Part shown: piece after piece, positions 27,503 to 34,249 of the stretch
Position numbering within the stretch: position 1 is the first letter of the stretch
Layout of the letters: the number at the start of each line of letters is the position of its first letter
IMG/VR virus record: IMGVR_UViG_3300023171_000008
Location: 38,558-102,557 of that record
Reading direction: 5' to 3' (one strand)
Length of the DNA: 64,000 bases
Source: a virus
The notes under the pieces: model-generated
What the model saw: only the letters and a program-made list of their open reading frames with translations
The model's database searches: none
Told to the model about the DNA's origin: nothing
Program-made: the position numbers and the translations under genes

Positions 27503-27749
27503 TCATTATATCAGGAAACTTCTGTCCATTATTACATGATTTATCTACATACCATTTACCTGGAAGTGAACAACCACATTGTTGACATTCTCTATTAACC
27601 CAACAATCACTACATTTTAATGCACGATAGGCTATTTGCTCTTTATAGTAATCAGGTTTACTTCCTAATTCAGTTAATAACATATTAGTATTACCTTCAA
27701 TATATTGTTTAATATTATTTAAAGTTATTTTATGCTTCATTTGTGACAC
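27456..27749 (-). CDS. Cysteine-rich zinc-binding protein
   Basis: 97 aa with a dense Cys cluster: C-S-D-C at residues 45-48 followed by R-E-C-Q-Q-C-G-C and a later K-S-C. This pattern recalls short Cys-rich proteins found in many Bacteroidota phages, but no function is known to me. It starts 20 bases inside the preceding gene. Confidence 0.65.
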   Translation of the reverse strand: MSQMKHKITLNNIKQYIEGNTNMLLTELGSKPDYYKEQIAYRALKCSDCWVNRECQQCGCSLPGKWYVDKSCNNGQKFPDIMNEEDWIKFKFDNGIS

Positions 27750-27978
27750 AGTTTCCTAACACCATAAACTTCTCCATTGAATCAATATCTCTACCAAGTT
27801 GTTCTTTAGATAATTCTTCTACATTATCTTCAGTAACTTCTATATTATTATCTTTAAAATATCTAATTAAATCATTAATAAGATTTAAAGACTTATAAAA
27901 TCCTTTAGTATGTTTTTTAACTAACTTATCTTTATTAACTTTAACTTGACGATTACCATTCTTAGTATATGTATTCAT
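27730..27978 (-). CDS. Small basic protein
   Basis: 82 aa with a Lys-rich N-terminus (RQVKVNKDKLVKKHTKG) then an acidic helical region with a short EVTEDNVEELSKEQL segment. It could bind DNA or RNA. It overlaps the Cys-rich gene by 20 bases. Not recognised. Confidence 0.55.
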   Translation of the reverse strand: MNTYTKNGNRQVKVNKDKLVKKHTKGFYKSLNLINDLIRYFKDNNIEVTEDNVEELSKEQLGRDIDSMEKFMVLGNCVTNEA

Positions 27979-27979
27979 A

Positions 27980-28105
27980 TTATCCCCTTAATCTATTTCT
28001 AGAATTATAATGATTACTAATCAACTCTAATCTATTTAATCTTTTTTCTAATTCTTCAATTCTTTCTCTTAATAACGATATTAATAGTCTATCACTTTCA
28101 GTCAT
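27980..28105 (-). CDS. Tiny coiled-coil protein (41 aa)
   Basis: MTESDRLLISLLRERIEELE continues in a strong leucine heptad to ...RLELIS, ending with a basic tail. The ATGA overlap with the stop of the 34-aa gene upstream supports translation. Possibly a dimerising regulator or peptide inhibitor. Function unknown. Confidence 0.55.
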   Translation of the reverse strand: MTESDRLLISLLRERIEELEKRLNRLELISNHYNSRNRLRG

Positions 28106-28202
28106 ATTTTTTATCTTCTTCTGATCCTTTTATTACCCAAAAATATTTATCTTCTTTTTTATCGTAAACCATTCTGACATCTAGTACTTGTATATCAATC
28201 AT
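28098..28202 (-). CDS. Tiny unknown protein (34 aa)
   Basis: MIDIQVLDVRMVYDK... reads as one short beta-hairpin-like domain with an acidic, lysine-rich C-terminus. Its start overlaps the stop of the 92-aa gene and its stop overlaps the start of the 41-aa gene, consistent with the operon's compact packing. Confidence 0.5.
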   Translation of the reverse strand: MIDIQVLDVRMVYDKKEDKYFWVIKGSEEDKKYD

Positions 28203-28473
28203 TGTTATTTAATTTATTTATATTAACAATTTTAGTACCTTCTTTATTAAACTCAATATGAGATCTAATTAAACCTGTTTTATTCTTAACATAAATCTGT
28301 ACAGTTGGTTTACTATTATCATTTAAAAATAATCCAACATTAACATTATTTAATCTATCTGACAACTTACTATACTTACGAGTATAATAATTATAAAGAT
28401 TAAACACATCTCTTTGATTAGTAATTATATCTTGTTCTATTGTATTATAAGTTTTATTTATATCTAATATCAT
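28195..28473 (-). CDS. Small unknown protein
   Basis: 92 aa. A helical N-terminal half (IEQDIITNQRDVFNLYNYY) precedes a beta-rich C-terminal half. One-base gap after the ClpP-like gene. No recognised domain. Confidence 0.6.
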   Translation of the reverse strand: MILDINKTYNTIEQDIITNQRDVFNLYNYYTRKYSKLSDRLNNVNVGLFLNDNSKPTVQIYVKNKTGLIRSHIEFNKEGTKIVNINKLNNND

Positions 28474-28474
28474 A

Positions 28475-29005
28475 TTATTTATTAATTTTTAAACGATTAA
28501 AATCTTTTTTGTATAATACTACATCATTACCTTCTAAATAAGACTTAACTTCTTTCTTATTTAAACCTATTTTAGCAAATTTAGCAGCCCAGTTATTATT
28601 CTCTTCACGTAGTTGTTCAATCAGTATTCTATCATCTACACTAGCTTTCCTAAATGAATTAGTAACTACTCTATCTCCCATATGAAATAATACCCAATCT
28701 AAATCTTCAGTTAATATAATTTCTTTATTACAATCTGTAAATAAGAATGTACCTGCTGAAGCAATAAATCCTGTCATATAAATTCTTATATCTGGATGAT
28801 TATTAATAAAATGTATTAGTACAGCCATTGCATGTGCTTCTCCTCCAGGTGTAGTAAAGAATAAATCTATACATTCATAACCACTTAATATATCAATTAA
28901 ACCTTGTACTGATTCTACATCTATACTGTCTTCAAAATGATATACATATCTTAATGGTTCTATATCACTCATTATCTCATGTAATTCTTCTTTACTTAAT
29001 TCCAT
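28475..29005 (-). CDS. ClpP-like serine protease
   Basis: 176 aa with the crotonase-like ClpP fold. TPGGEAHAM at residues 52-60 forms the oxyanion-hole loop, Ser83 in F-I-A-S-A-G is the nucleophile, and His108 in VLFHMGD is the base. The third triad residue is not certain. Phage ClpP-like enzymes often act as prohead proteases, but this gene is far from the capsid genes, so a regulatory or anti-host role is possible. It begins 14 bases inside a 58-aa gene. Confidence 0.85.
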   Translation of the reverse strand: MELSKEELHEIMSDIEPLRYVYHFEDSIDVESVQGLIDILSGYECIDLFFTTPGGEAHAMAVLIHFINNHPDIRIYMTGFIASAGTFLFTDCNKEIILTEDLDWVLFHMGDRVVTNSFRKASVDDRILIEQLREENNNWAAKFAKIGLNKKEVKSYLEGNDVVLYKKDFNRLKINK

Positions 29006-29168
29006 CTTCTAATTGTTTATAATATTGTTGTTTAAGAAAGCTATTAAATCCATCTATATCAAATCCTTTAGACTTAACCCAAGGCTTCTTATCAATAGAT
29101 AATTTATTTGGTAATATAACTTTATTTTTCATAAAGATAATCTGTTTAAACCATTCCTGATAAGTCAT
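28992..29168 (-). CDS. First small gene of the leftward operon (58 aa)
   Basis: MTYQEWFKQIIFMK... to ...YKQLEDGIK. The start lies 26 bases downstream of a Bacteroidota-type promoter and is preceded by GTTATT, the usual A/T-rich leader. It overlaps the ClpP-like start by 14 bases. It is lysine/aromatic-rich with no known domain. As the first gene of the late arm, it may be a regulatory peptide, but this is speculation. Confidence 0.6.
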   Translation of the reverse strand: MTYQEWFKQIIFMKNKVILPNKLSIDKKPWVKSKGFDIDGFNSFLKQQYYKQLEDGIK

Positions 29169-29193
29169 AATAACCTTATTTTTAAATTCTATA

Positions 29194-29225
29194 CAAAGGT
29201 AATCAATTATTTTGATATATCCTAA
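29194..29225 (-). promoter_or_regulatory. Promoter of the leftward (late) arm
   Basis: Minus strand: TTAG (plus 29222-29225), 20 bases, TACCTTTG (plus 29194-29201), matching TAnnTTTG exactly and the -33 box at three of four bases. It lies just beyond the terminator of the adjacent RNA gene and before the first leftward gene, so it is the best candidate for initiating the whole minus-strand operon. Confidence 0.7.
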
Positions 29226-29261
29226 TAAAAGTTAAATTATTTTAAATAAATTTTAATATAA

Positions 29262-29298
29262 ACAAAAAAAGTCCTAATACAATTAAGTAAAAGGACTT
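29262..29298 (-). terminator. Terminator of the minus-strand RNA gene
   Basis: 7-bp stem AAGTCCT/AGGACTT (29269-29275 with 29292-29298), loop of 16, followed on the minus strand by seven T (plus A run). It separates the RNA gene from the late-arm promoter. Confidence 0.85.
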
Positions 29299-29548
29299 CT
29301 ATTAATATAAATTAAACACACTTATGGCTAACTTTATTACTTACTACTATATAATAAGTTATTTAACTATTAAACACAAAGGGGTTTCCCAAACTTTGGT
29401 AGCTTAGGAAATCCTTGGCTTATATAGTTTGTTGAAGTCGTCATACCCCTCGAAACCCGTTATCCATATTATATATCCACTTTTGCCCTGGATTGTATTA
29501 AATACTATAATATGGCAACAACCACCTATATAAGTTGCATAAATTATT
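29262..29548 (-). ncRNA. Stand-alone structured RNA gene (about 285 nt)
   Basis: Starts near 29548, just downstream of a good promoter (29556-29587), and ends in an intrinsic terminator. Inside, a perfect 10-bp helix (29464-29473 with 29506-29515) encloses two hairpins (ATCCA/TGGAT at 29475/29489 and GTATT/AATAC at 29495), a three-way junction. A second domain is closed by GGGTTTC/GAAACCC (29382-29388 with 29452-29458). It has no long ORF: only a 24-codon frame at 29370-29444. It does not match tRNA, tmRNA or 6S patterns that I know. It may regulate host or late transcription. Confidence 0.7.
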
Positions 29549-29555
29549 TAAAGTA

Positions 29556-29587
29556 CAAAGATACAACATTTATTTTAAATATGCAAG
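29556..29587 (-). promoter_or_regulatory. Promoter of the structured RNA gene
   Basis: Minus strand: CTTG (plus 29584-29587), exactly 20 bases, TATCTTTG (plus 29556-29563), a full match to TAnnTTTG. The predicted start is about 8 bases downstream, near 29548. Confidence 0.75.
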
Positions 29588-29735
29588 TAAATTAGTATTT
29601 ATTTTTAAATTATTTACTATTTCTAATAGCTTTTTGGTGATAATTGATATAATAAAATTATTTTTTTTAAAATTTTTTAAAATTTATTATTATAGAATGT
29701 GTTAACTAACAACAAACTTCCTCCCCACTCTTTTT
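29588..29735. other. AT-rich divergence region, candidate replication origin
   Basis: This 150-base stretch between the two divergent arms has no gene. It holds long T and A runs around 29657-29690 and a pyrimidine-only tract at 29716-29735 on the plus strand just before the first early gene. Divergent transcription and easily melted DNA fit an origin, but no iterons or initiator boxes were seen. Confidence 0.25.
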
Positions 29736-29743
29736 TAATTTTG
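29736..29743 (+). promoter_or_regulatory. Possible -7 box for the first rightward gene
   Basis: TAATTTTG matches TAnnTTTG and lies 42 bases upstream of the start at 29785. No convincing TTTG is found 19-21 bases upstream, so it may need an activator or be fortuitous. Confidence 0.35.
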
Positions 29744-29784
29744 GGATATACCCACAGTCTTTTAACATTACAAAACTTTACATT

Positions 29785-30186
29785 ATGTCTACAAAATTCA
29801 AAAAAGTCGTTAATGCTGCAACTAATGCAGTTGAGTTTCAATTCGGAGCTGAATTAGTATCTATCAACACTACAACTCCACAATCGTACACCAATGCCTC
29901 AGGTGAGGAGAAAGTGTATTACTTAGGTACTGTTAACTTCACTGCACCTAACGGTACTGAACAGAAAGGTGTTACTACTCAAATCTACGCTAAGTCATTA
30001 GAGTATGGTATGAAAGTAGGTAACGTACTATTATCTACTCTTACAAGGGCTGAGAATGGTTCTATGTTCATCAGGACATCACACTTACCTGCTATCAGTA
30101 CTATTGATACTGCTGCATTTGCTGGTCTTGATTTTAACACTATTGAAGCTGAAGTTCCTGCAGAGCCAATTGCTGCTGTAGTTTAA
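29785..30186 (+). CDS. Highly expressed early protein of unknown function
   Basis: 133 aa, Thr/Ala/Val-rich with a beta pattern and an Ala/Val/Pro-rich tail (EAEVPAEPIAAVV). The acidic tail after a beta domain could suit an OB-fold nucleic-acid-binding protein. Codons (GGT, CCA, GCT, more C-ending codons such as TAC and AAC) differ from the AT-rich neighbours, a mark of strong expression. It is the first gene of the right arm and has its own strong terminator, so it forms a single-gene unit. Confidence 0.75.
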   Translation: MSTKFKKVVNAATNAVEFQFGAELVSINTTTPQSYTNASGEEKVYYLGTVNFTAPNGTEQKGVTTQIYAKSLEYGMKVGNVLLSTLTRAENGSMFIRTSHLPAISTIDTAAFAGLDFNTIEAEVPAEPIAAVV

Positions 30187-30194
30187 TCTTATCA

Positions 30195-30230
30195 CCACGA
30201 CATCCTATCATAGGCTCTGTCGTGGTTTTA
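30195..30230 (+). terminator. Intrinsic terminator after the first early gene
   Basis: Perfect 8-bp stem CCACGACA/TGTCGTGG (30195-30202 with 30218-30225), loop of 15, then TTTT. It lies 8 bases beyond the stop at 30186. Confidence 0.9.
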
Positions 30231-30261
30231 ATCATCTTTAAATCTATTAATACAATATATT

Positions 30262-30414
30262 ATGAATACTACAATTAACATTGGTGATTATTATTATAAT
30301 CCTAAAGCAATTCATTTAGGTATTAGAATTGCAACTGAACAAACTCTTAAAAATATTGCATTCTCTAAAGCTATTGCTTATGGTCAATGTTATTATGTAA
30401 AAATTCAATTATAA
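30262..30414 (+). CDS. Small unknown protein (50 aa)
   Basis: MNTTINIGDYYYNPK... ending YYVKIQL. It is preceded by CTATTAATAC...TTATG, the leader motif repeated before several genes here. Aromatic-rich with no recognised domain. Downstream gene at 30433 uses the same leader. Confidence 0.55.
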   Translation: MNTTINIGDYYYNPKAIHLGIRIATEQTLKNIAFSKAIAYGQCYYVKIQL

Positions 30415-30432
30415 CCTATTAATACTAATATT

Positions 30433-30660
30433 ATGAAACTAACACTAATGAGTAACGACTCTAACGTTACTGAATACGGTACAGTTAAAATTGCACATAT
30501 GACTAATTTTAGTGATAATGAGTGTAAATTTCATTGTCATCTACAAGATGAACTAATTAAACTTACTACATTACTAATTGTTAACATGATACCTTTTAGT
30601 GTTAAATTTAGTAATGTAATTATTGACCTTACAAGAGTATCTATTAGATTAGACTCTTGA
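30433..30660 (+). CDS. Small unknown protein (75 aa)
   Basis: Beta-rich, with three Cys/His near the middle (CKFHCHLQ), which could be a small metal site. The start follows ACCTATTAATACTAATATTATG. No family recognised. Confidence 0.6.
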   Translation: MKLTLMSNDSNVTEYGTVKIAHMTNFSDNECKFHCHLQDELIKLTTLLIVNMIPFSVKFSNVIIDLTRVSIRLDS

Positions 30661-30668
30661 TTAACCTA

Positions 30669-30744
30669 TTAATACTATAATATGAGTGAACTATTATTTA
30701 GTTCTGTACCTTTACTCAATCTTATATTATAGTATTAATTTTAT
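30669..30744 (+). ncRNA. Structured intergenic RNA hairpin
   Basis: A perfect 15-bp inverted repeat (30669-30683 with 30724-30738) closes a loop that contains a 6-bp hairpin GAACTA/TAGTTC (30688-30693 with 30699-30704) and GAGT/ACTC. A T-rich tail follows. A 16-codon frame starts inside it but is probably not a gene. It may be a terminator, processing site or small RNA. The whole 30661-30939 gap otherwise holds nothing but a -7 promoter box. Confidence 0.55.
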
Positions 30745-30882
30745 ATTAACATTTAATAGTAATATGTAATTAATAATTTATTTACCATTAAGTTATGGAA
30801 TAATTATTTTGTATATTGCTATTTATAAATGTTTATTTTATAAGTCTATAATATATATTCATCATTGTGAAGTGATTCATTG

Positions 30883-30890
30883 TAACTTTG
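30883..30890 (+). promoter_or_regulatory. Possible -7 promoter box
   Basis: TAACTTTG, an exact TAnnTTTG match, lies 49 bases before the small gene at 30940. The -33 region reads TCAT at 20-base spacing, so support is partial. Confidence 0.35.
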
Positions 30891-30939
30891 GTGAATAGGT
30901 TATAGCATTCTTTATATTAACATTTAATACTAATACATT

Positions 30940-31017
30940 ATGAAACATTCAATTGAACAACTAAAGATGTGGTTCGATACTAAAGGTGATAAACCTGTAT
31001 CTGTTACTACATATTAA
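30940..31017 (+). CDS. Tiny unknown protein (25 aa)
   Basis: MKHSIEQLKMWFDTKGDKPV... stop at 31017. It is preceded by AACATTTAATACTAATACATTATG, a close copy of the leader motif used at 30433. The repeated leader is the main reason to call it a gene. Confidence 0.45.
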   Translation: MKHSIEQLKMWFDTKGDKPVSVTTY

Positions 31018-31029
31018 TTATTAACAGAT

Positions 31030-31116
31030 GTAAAGTTATAATAAGAGTATTATATTCTATTATAATACTTGGGAATATTATTTTAAATAATTATAATATC
31101 TCTTATTAAACTTTAC
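31030..31116 (+). ncRNA. Three-way-junction RNA element
   Basis: Outer helix of two perfect 8-bp blocks: GTAAAGTT (31030-31037) with AACTTTAC (31109-31116), and AATAAGAG (31040-31047) with CTCTTATT (31100-31107). Inside are a hairpin GTATTATA/TATAATAC (31047-31054 with 31061-31068) and a second hairpin ATTATTT/AAATAAT (31077-31091). There is no good ORF. It could be a small RNA or an RNase III processing site. Confidence 0.6.
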
Positions 31117-31141
31117 TATTACTCCTTAATATATATACTAA

Positions 31142-31225
31142 ATGTTTTACTTATTTCTAACACTATATTTACTACTAGTAATAGTAGTTATTATTAACCT
31201 TATTAAAACTTTAAATAACTTATGA
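31142..31225 (+). CDS. Single-pass membrane micropeptide (27 aa)
   Basis: MFYLFLTLYLLLVIVVIINL... is almost wholly hydrophobic. The stop TGA overlaps the start ATG of the next frame (ATGA), which suggests translational coupling. Function unknown. Confidence 0.4.
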   Translation: MFYLFLTLYLLLVIVVIINLIKTLNNL

Positions 31226-31362
31226 AAACTATTTATTTATTACCTTCAGGTACAATTCAAACCAATGATATTATTAAATTTGGTGAAATAACTATTTCAT
31301 TTAAAGATTTAGATAGTATTCTTATTACATTACATACTAAAAATATATCTCATATTGATTAA
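31222..31362 (+). CDS. Small unknown protein (46 aa)
   Basis: MKTIYLLPSGTIQTNDIIKF... a compact beta-rich mini-protein coupled to the preceding membrane micropeptide. It follows the TTATG start context. No recognised domain. Confidence 0.5.
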   Translation: MKTIYLLPSGTIQTNDIIKFGEITISFKDLDSILITLHTKNISHID

Positions 31363-31450
31363 ACTTTTACTAACAACTTAACTTATGAATAATCATATTA
31401 AAACAATTGGTGTGATATTACTATTTGTAATTAATACTTAACTATAAATC

Positions 31451-31487
31451 TAGTTCATCTTCTGCATTTGTAGAACTATTCATTTTT
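31451..31487 (+). terminator. Stem-loop with T-rich tail
   Basis: TAGTTC/GAACTA (31451-31456 with 31473-31478) encloses an inner TCTGC/GTAGA stem (31461-31474) and is followed by TTCATTTTT. It could terminate the small-gene transcript. The same GAACTA/TAGTTC helix occurs at 30688-30704. Confidence 0.4.
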
Positions 31488-31549
31488 CACCTATAATATC
31501 TATTACTATAGCTTTTACAACACATTAACAATTAACTAAACTAATCATT

Positions 31550-31860
31550 ATGAACAATTATTTAATAACAATTATAACATTAATTATAAATATTATTTTA
31601 TTATTAATCATATTTTCACCTAATATATATATTTAATACACAAACATCATTTTAATTGGGTAAATAATAACATAAATGTTCAATATAGAGATAATAATTA
31701 TTTTAATATTACAGATTATTATTTAATATATGATGATAGATTTAGAATATACATATCAACTCAATTAATTAAAGATAAAGATAATTATTATGCTAAAAAT
31801 GGATTATCTTTTAAAATGACTTCTGTTTTATGTATCAATTGTAATGAACTTAATAACTAA
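31550..31860 (+). pseudogene. Membrane-anchored small protein split by a frameshift in an AT repeat
   Basis: A 28-codon frame (31550-31636, membrane segment) ends in a TAA just after an alternating A/T tract (TAATATATATATT, 31621-31633). In another frame, 31624-31860 is open but has no ATG at its start and encodes a soluble domain (NNINVQYRDNNYFNITDYY... to NCNELNN). Removing one AT unit would join the two into about 100 residues. It may be a decayed gene, a phase-variable gene or a sequencing indel. Confidence 0.4.
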
Positions 31861-31882
31861 TCAATTAGCTAATCATATTATC

Positions 31883-32017
31883 ATGACAACACAAGATCTT
31901 TATAACTATTTATCTAAAATAATAGATAATAATATTACAGAAATACCTTATGAAGGTAAAGAAATTGACAAGAATGGTTTAATTACTGATATAATAGATT
32001 TAATTTCAGAACTATAA
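31883..32017 (+). CDS. Small acidic protein (44 aa)
   Basis: MTTQDLYNYLSKIIDNNITE... ending DLISEL. It follows ATTATCATG, is helical and strongly acidic near the C-terminus. The start context matches other genes of the block. Function unknown. Confidence 0.5.
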   Translation: MTTQDLYNYLSKIIDNNITEIPYEGKEIDKNGLITDIIDLISEL

Positions 32018-32058
32018 TAACTATTTTAAACATTAACTAACTACTAAACTAATAAATT

Positions 32059-32247
32059 ATGATAAAAGTAACTATTTCTAAAGAGTATTATTTTGATGAG
32101 ATAGAACTTATTAAAAATAATATTGCTCCTGAATTAATTGATGAAATAGAATATGCTAAAATGCATGTTATTTCTATAATTAATAAACAAATATGTGAAG
32201 GAGTATTTTTTACAGACGAACTAACAGTAGAGATAAATCAATTATAA
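32059..32247 (+). CDS. Small unknown protein (62 aa)
   Basis: MIKVTISKEYYFDEIELIK..., mixed alpha/beta, soluble. The start follows AATTATG. Nothing recognised. Confidence 0.6.
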   Translation: MIKVTISKEYYFDEIELIKNNIAPELIDEIEYAKMHVISIINKQICEGVFFTDELTVEINQL

Positions 32248-32256
32248 ATAAAAATT

Positions 32257-32421
32257 ATGCTACCATCGATTATACTAAGTATATCTATCTTTTTTTCAAT
32301 AATCTTTGTATGTGATTTCATATCAGTTGAAATATTGGATAAATCAATTTATGAAAGAAAAATATTATATGTCCCATTAATATGTATACTATGGGGATAT
32401 TTTTATTATCTTGTTAATTAA
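32257..32421 (+). CDS. Two-helix membrane protein (54 aa)
   Basis: MLPSIILSISIFFSIIFVC... with hydrophobic segments at about residues 3-22 and 38-53. It follows AAATTATG, ten bases after the preceding gene. One of a run of tiny membrane proteins in this block. Confidence 0.5.
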   Translation: MLPSIILSISIFFSIIFVCDFISVEILDKSIYERKILYVPLICILWGYFYYLVN

Positions 32422-32429
32422 ACTAAATT

Positions 32430-32630
32430 ATGAATAAACTATTAATAATACTATTTTATACAGCAATTGTAATTACAAGTATAACAATATTAACATTCTT
32501 AGTATTACTATATATACTAATATGGTGGGATGTGACATATATAAATGAAATACTTATGACATTATTTTTAACATCTTGTGTCTCATTTCTTATAATACCT
32601 ATTACAGGGGAACTTTTAAATAAACTGTAA
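32430..32630 (+). CDS. Two-helix membrane protein (66 aa)
   Basis: Two hydrophobic segments (residues about 4-31 and 41-60) separated by a short polar loop with Trp-Trp. It starts nine bases after the preceding gene. Unknown function; part of the early membrane-protein cluster. Confidence 0.6.
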   Translation: MNKLLIILFYTAIVITSITILTFLVLLYILIWWDVTYINEILMTLFLTSCVSFLIIPITGELLNKL

Positions 32631-32632
32631 TT

Positions 32633-32935
32633 ATGATAACAATTGGAATAATCTTAATAATATTAGCTGTTTTAATAATTTTAGCAGCTATAATTATAGT
32701 ATATGACGAAAGTGTAGAAACAGGTATTGGAAGTATTTTACTTGCTTTATTTTTAGGATTTATTGGTATAATGATGATAAATTCTTATATTATTAATCTT
32801 GAAAATAAATGTAAACCTAAAGTATATAAAATAGATTTACCTGAAGAAATATCTTTAGCTAAAACTAATGATATTTTATACATTAACAAAATAACTAAAG
32901 ATAGTATATATCTTGGTTTTAAACCTAATAAATAA
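32633..32935 (+). CDS. Membrane protein with a small C-terminal domain (100 aa)
   Basis: Two membrane helices (residues about 4-24 and 34-53) are followed by a 45-residue soluble tail, YKIDLPEEISLAKTNDILYI.... The layout is the same as that of the gene at 33072-33356, which appears to be its disrupted paralogue. Confidence 0.65.
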   Translation: MITIGIILIILAVLIILAAIIIVYDESVETGIGSILLALFLGFIGIMMINSYIINLENKCKPKVYKIDLPEEISLAKTNDILYINKITKDSIYLGFKPNK

Positions 32936-32970
32936 ATAATTAATTCAACTAATTACTAAAACTTACTAAA

Positions 32971-33075
32971 ATGTTAAACGATCTATCAAATATTTATTAT
33001 TCTAAACAGTATAATGAATTAAATAATAAACAACAATGTTTTATAAATAAACAATTAAATAAATTTAAATTATGA
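32971..33075 (+). CDS. Tiny basic protein (34 aa)
   Basis: MLNDLSNIYYSKQYNELNNK... ending NKFKL, rich in Lys/Asn. Its TGA stop overlaps the ATG of the next gene (ATGA). Function unknown. Confidence 0.45.
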   Translation: MLNDLSNIYYSKQYNELNNKQQCFINKQLNKFKL

Positions 33076-33356
33076 TAACTTTTATATTTATAATAGTAAT
33101 AATAGTTTTAATAATAGGTATTAATAAATTATATCTTAAAGATGAAGTTTTGACTATATTTTTAATGATGTTAATAGCAATATCTGTAGTTGCTATTATA
33201 GGTATTAATACACAACCGCCACAAACTAAACTATTTAAACCTGAATATCAAATAGAATTACTAAATTAAAATGATGTTAGAATATATAATGGTAAAACTT
33301 ATAAAACTATTCAATTTGATAGTATTCAGGATTATATAATAAACGATAACGAATAA
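33072..33356 (+). pseudogene. Membrane protein with an in-frame TAA (paralogue of 32633-32935)
   Basis: Codons 1-65 encode two membrane helices then FKPEYQIELLN. TAA lies at 33267-33269. The same frame continues without a new ATG for 28 codons (NDVRIYNGKTYKTIQFDSIQ... to 33356). The extended product has the same layout as the 100-aa protein at 32633. This could be a nonsense mutation, stop read-through, or simply a shortened functional membrane protein. Confidence 0.5.
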
Positions 33357-33359
33357 ATT

Positions 33360-33434
33360 ATGGGAGATATTTTATTTTGTGTAATATGCTTTATAATAGG
33401 GTGGTTTTTAGCTGCTTTAACAAATAATAATTAA
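33360..33434 (+). CDS. Single-pass membrane micropeptide (24 aa)
   Basis: MGDILFCVICFIIGWFLAAL..., a single hydrophobic helix after AATTATG. Probability of being real rests on start context and the surrounding run of similar genes. Confidence 0.4.
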   Translation: MGDILFCVICFIIGWFLAALTNNN

Positions 33435-33449
33435 CTAAATAATTAAACA

Positions 33450-33918
33450 ATGAAAAAACTTTTAACAATATTAATATGTATTTTAAGTCTAAGTACATAT
33501 GCACAAAAAGATACTATAACTAATAACTTTACTAAAACTGATGAAGTATTGTCAGAAGTAGTTAAGAAAGCTGTAGTATTAGCTGAAAAGACTGGTAATT
33601 TTATAATTGAACAAGCTCCTGATATATTACAAGAGTTTTATAATTGGAAGATTATTAGTTATATAATGGGTATACTATTATCTATTATAATATTTTTAAT
33701 AGGTAGATATATACCTTATTTATGGTTAACTAAAGAAGAATCATTATTATAGCGATAGATTTTTTAATCGATATGGTTCTGATGGTGTTATTGGAGCATA
33801 TATTACATTTGCTATAACAACTATTACTTTTAGTATCTTATTTATTACTAATTTATATAATTTAATATTTATAATTACAGCACCAAAATTATTTCTAATT
33901 GAATACTTTTTAAATTAA
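33450..33918 (+). CDS. Secreted/membrane protein apparently split by a +1 frameshift (holin-like)
   Basis: Frame 1 (33450-33752, 100 codons) has a signal peptide (LLTILICILSLSTYAQ), a helix, and a membrane segment, ending TKEESLL-TAG. The +1 frame (33754-33918, no ATG) continues DRFFNRYGSDGVIGAYITF... with two more membrane stretches and ends PKLFLIEYFLN. Joined, the product resembles a small membrane-protein family I recall from Bacteroidota phages whose last helices end in APKL..(I/L)EY. A programmed shift, mutation or sequencing error could explain it. Confidence 0.6.
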
Positions 33919-33922
33919 TATT

Positions 33923-34243
33923 ATGAAAAAACTTATTTTATGTATAATGATATTATTATCATATACAATTAATGCACAACTAATAAATGAACCATCTATA
34001 GATCCAGGTAATAATAATTTACCTAATACTACTAATACTATCACAGTTAATATAACATCAGGTATAGTAAAAGTAAGAATTAAATGTGAAGAATGTTCTG
34101 GATTTGATTGTGTATCATATGGTAAAGGTAGTGATAATAAACTCTATAAAATAGAGAAATGGTCTACTATAGATTTAGAAACTAAGAAATTAGTTAAATA
34201 TACTAAAGTAACAGTTGTTACATCATATCCTGTAGGATGTTAA
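33923..34243 (+). CDS. Secreted small protein with Cys cluster (106 aa)
   Basis: A clear signal peptide (KKLILCIMILLSYTINAQ) is followed by a beta-rich mature part carrying C-E-E-C-S-G-F-D-C and a final Cys. It therefore has five Cys likely to form disulfides outside the inner membrane. It could modify the host surface or act in superinfection exclusion; this is inference from location and export. The start follows ATATTATG. Confidence 0.65.
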   Translation: MKKLILCIMILLSYTINAQLINEPSIDPGNNNLPNTTNTITVNITSGIVKVRIKCEECSGFDCVSYGKGSDNKLYKIEKWSTIDLETKKLVKYTKVTVVTSYPVGC

Positions 34244-34249
34244 AATAAT

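Noticed and set aside
31386-31442. 18-codon frame MNNHIKTIGV...
   Set aside because: Too short, and its sequence overlaps a stem-loop region; nothing distinguishes it from chance.
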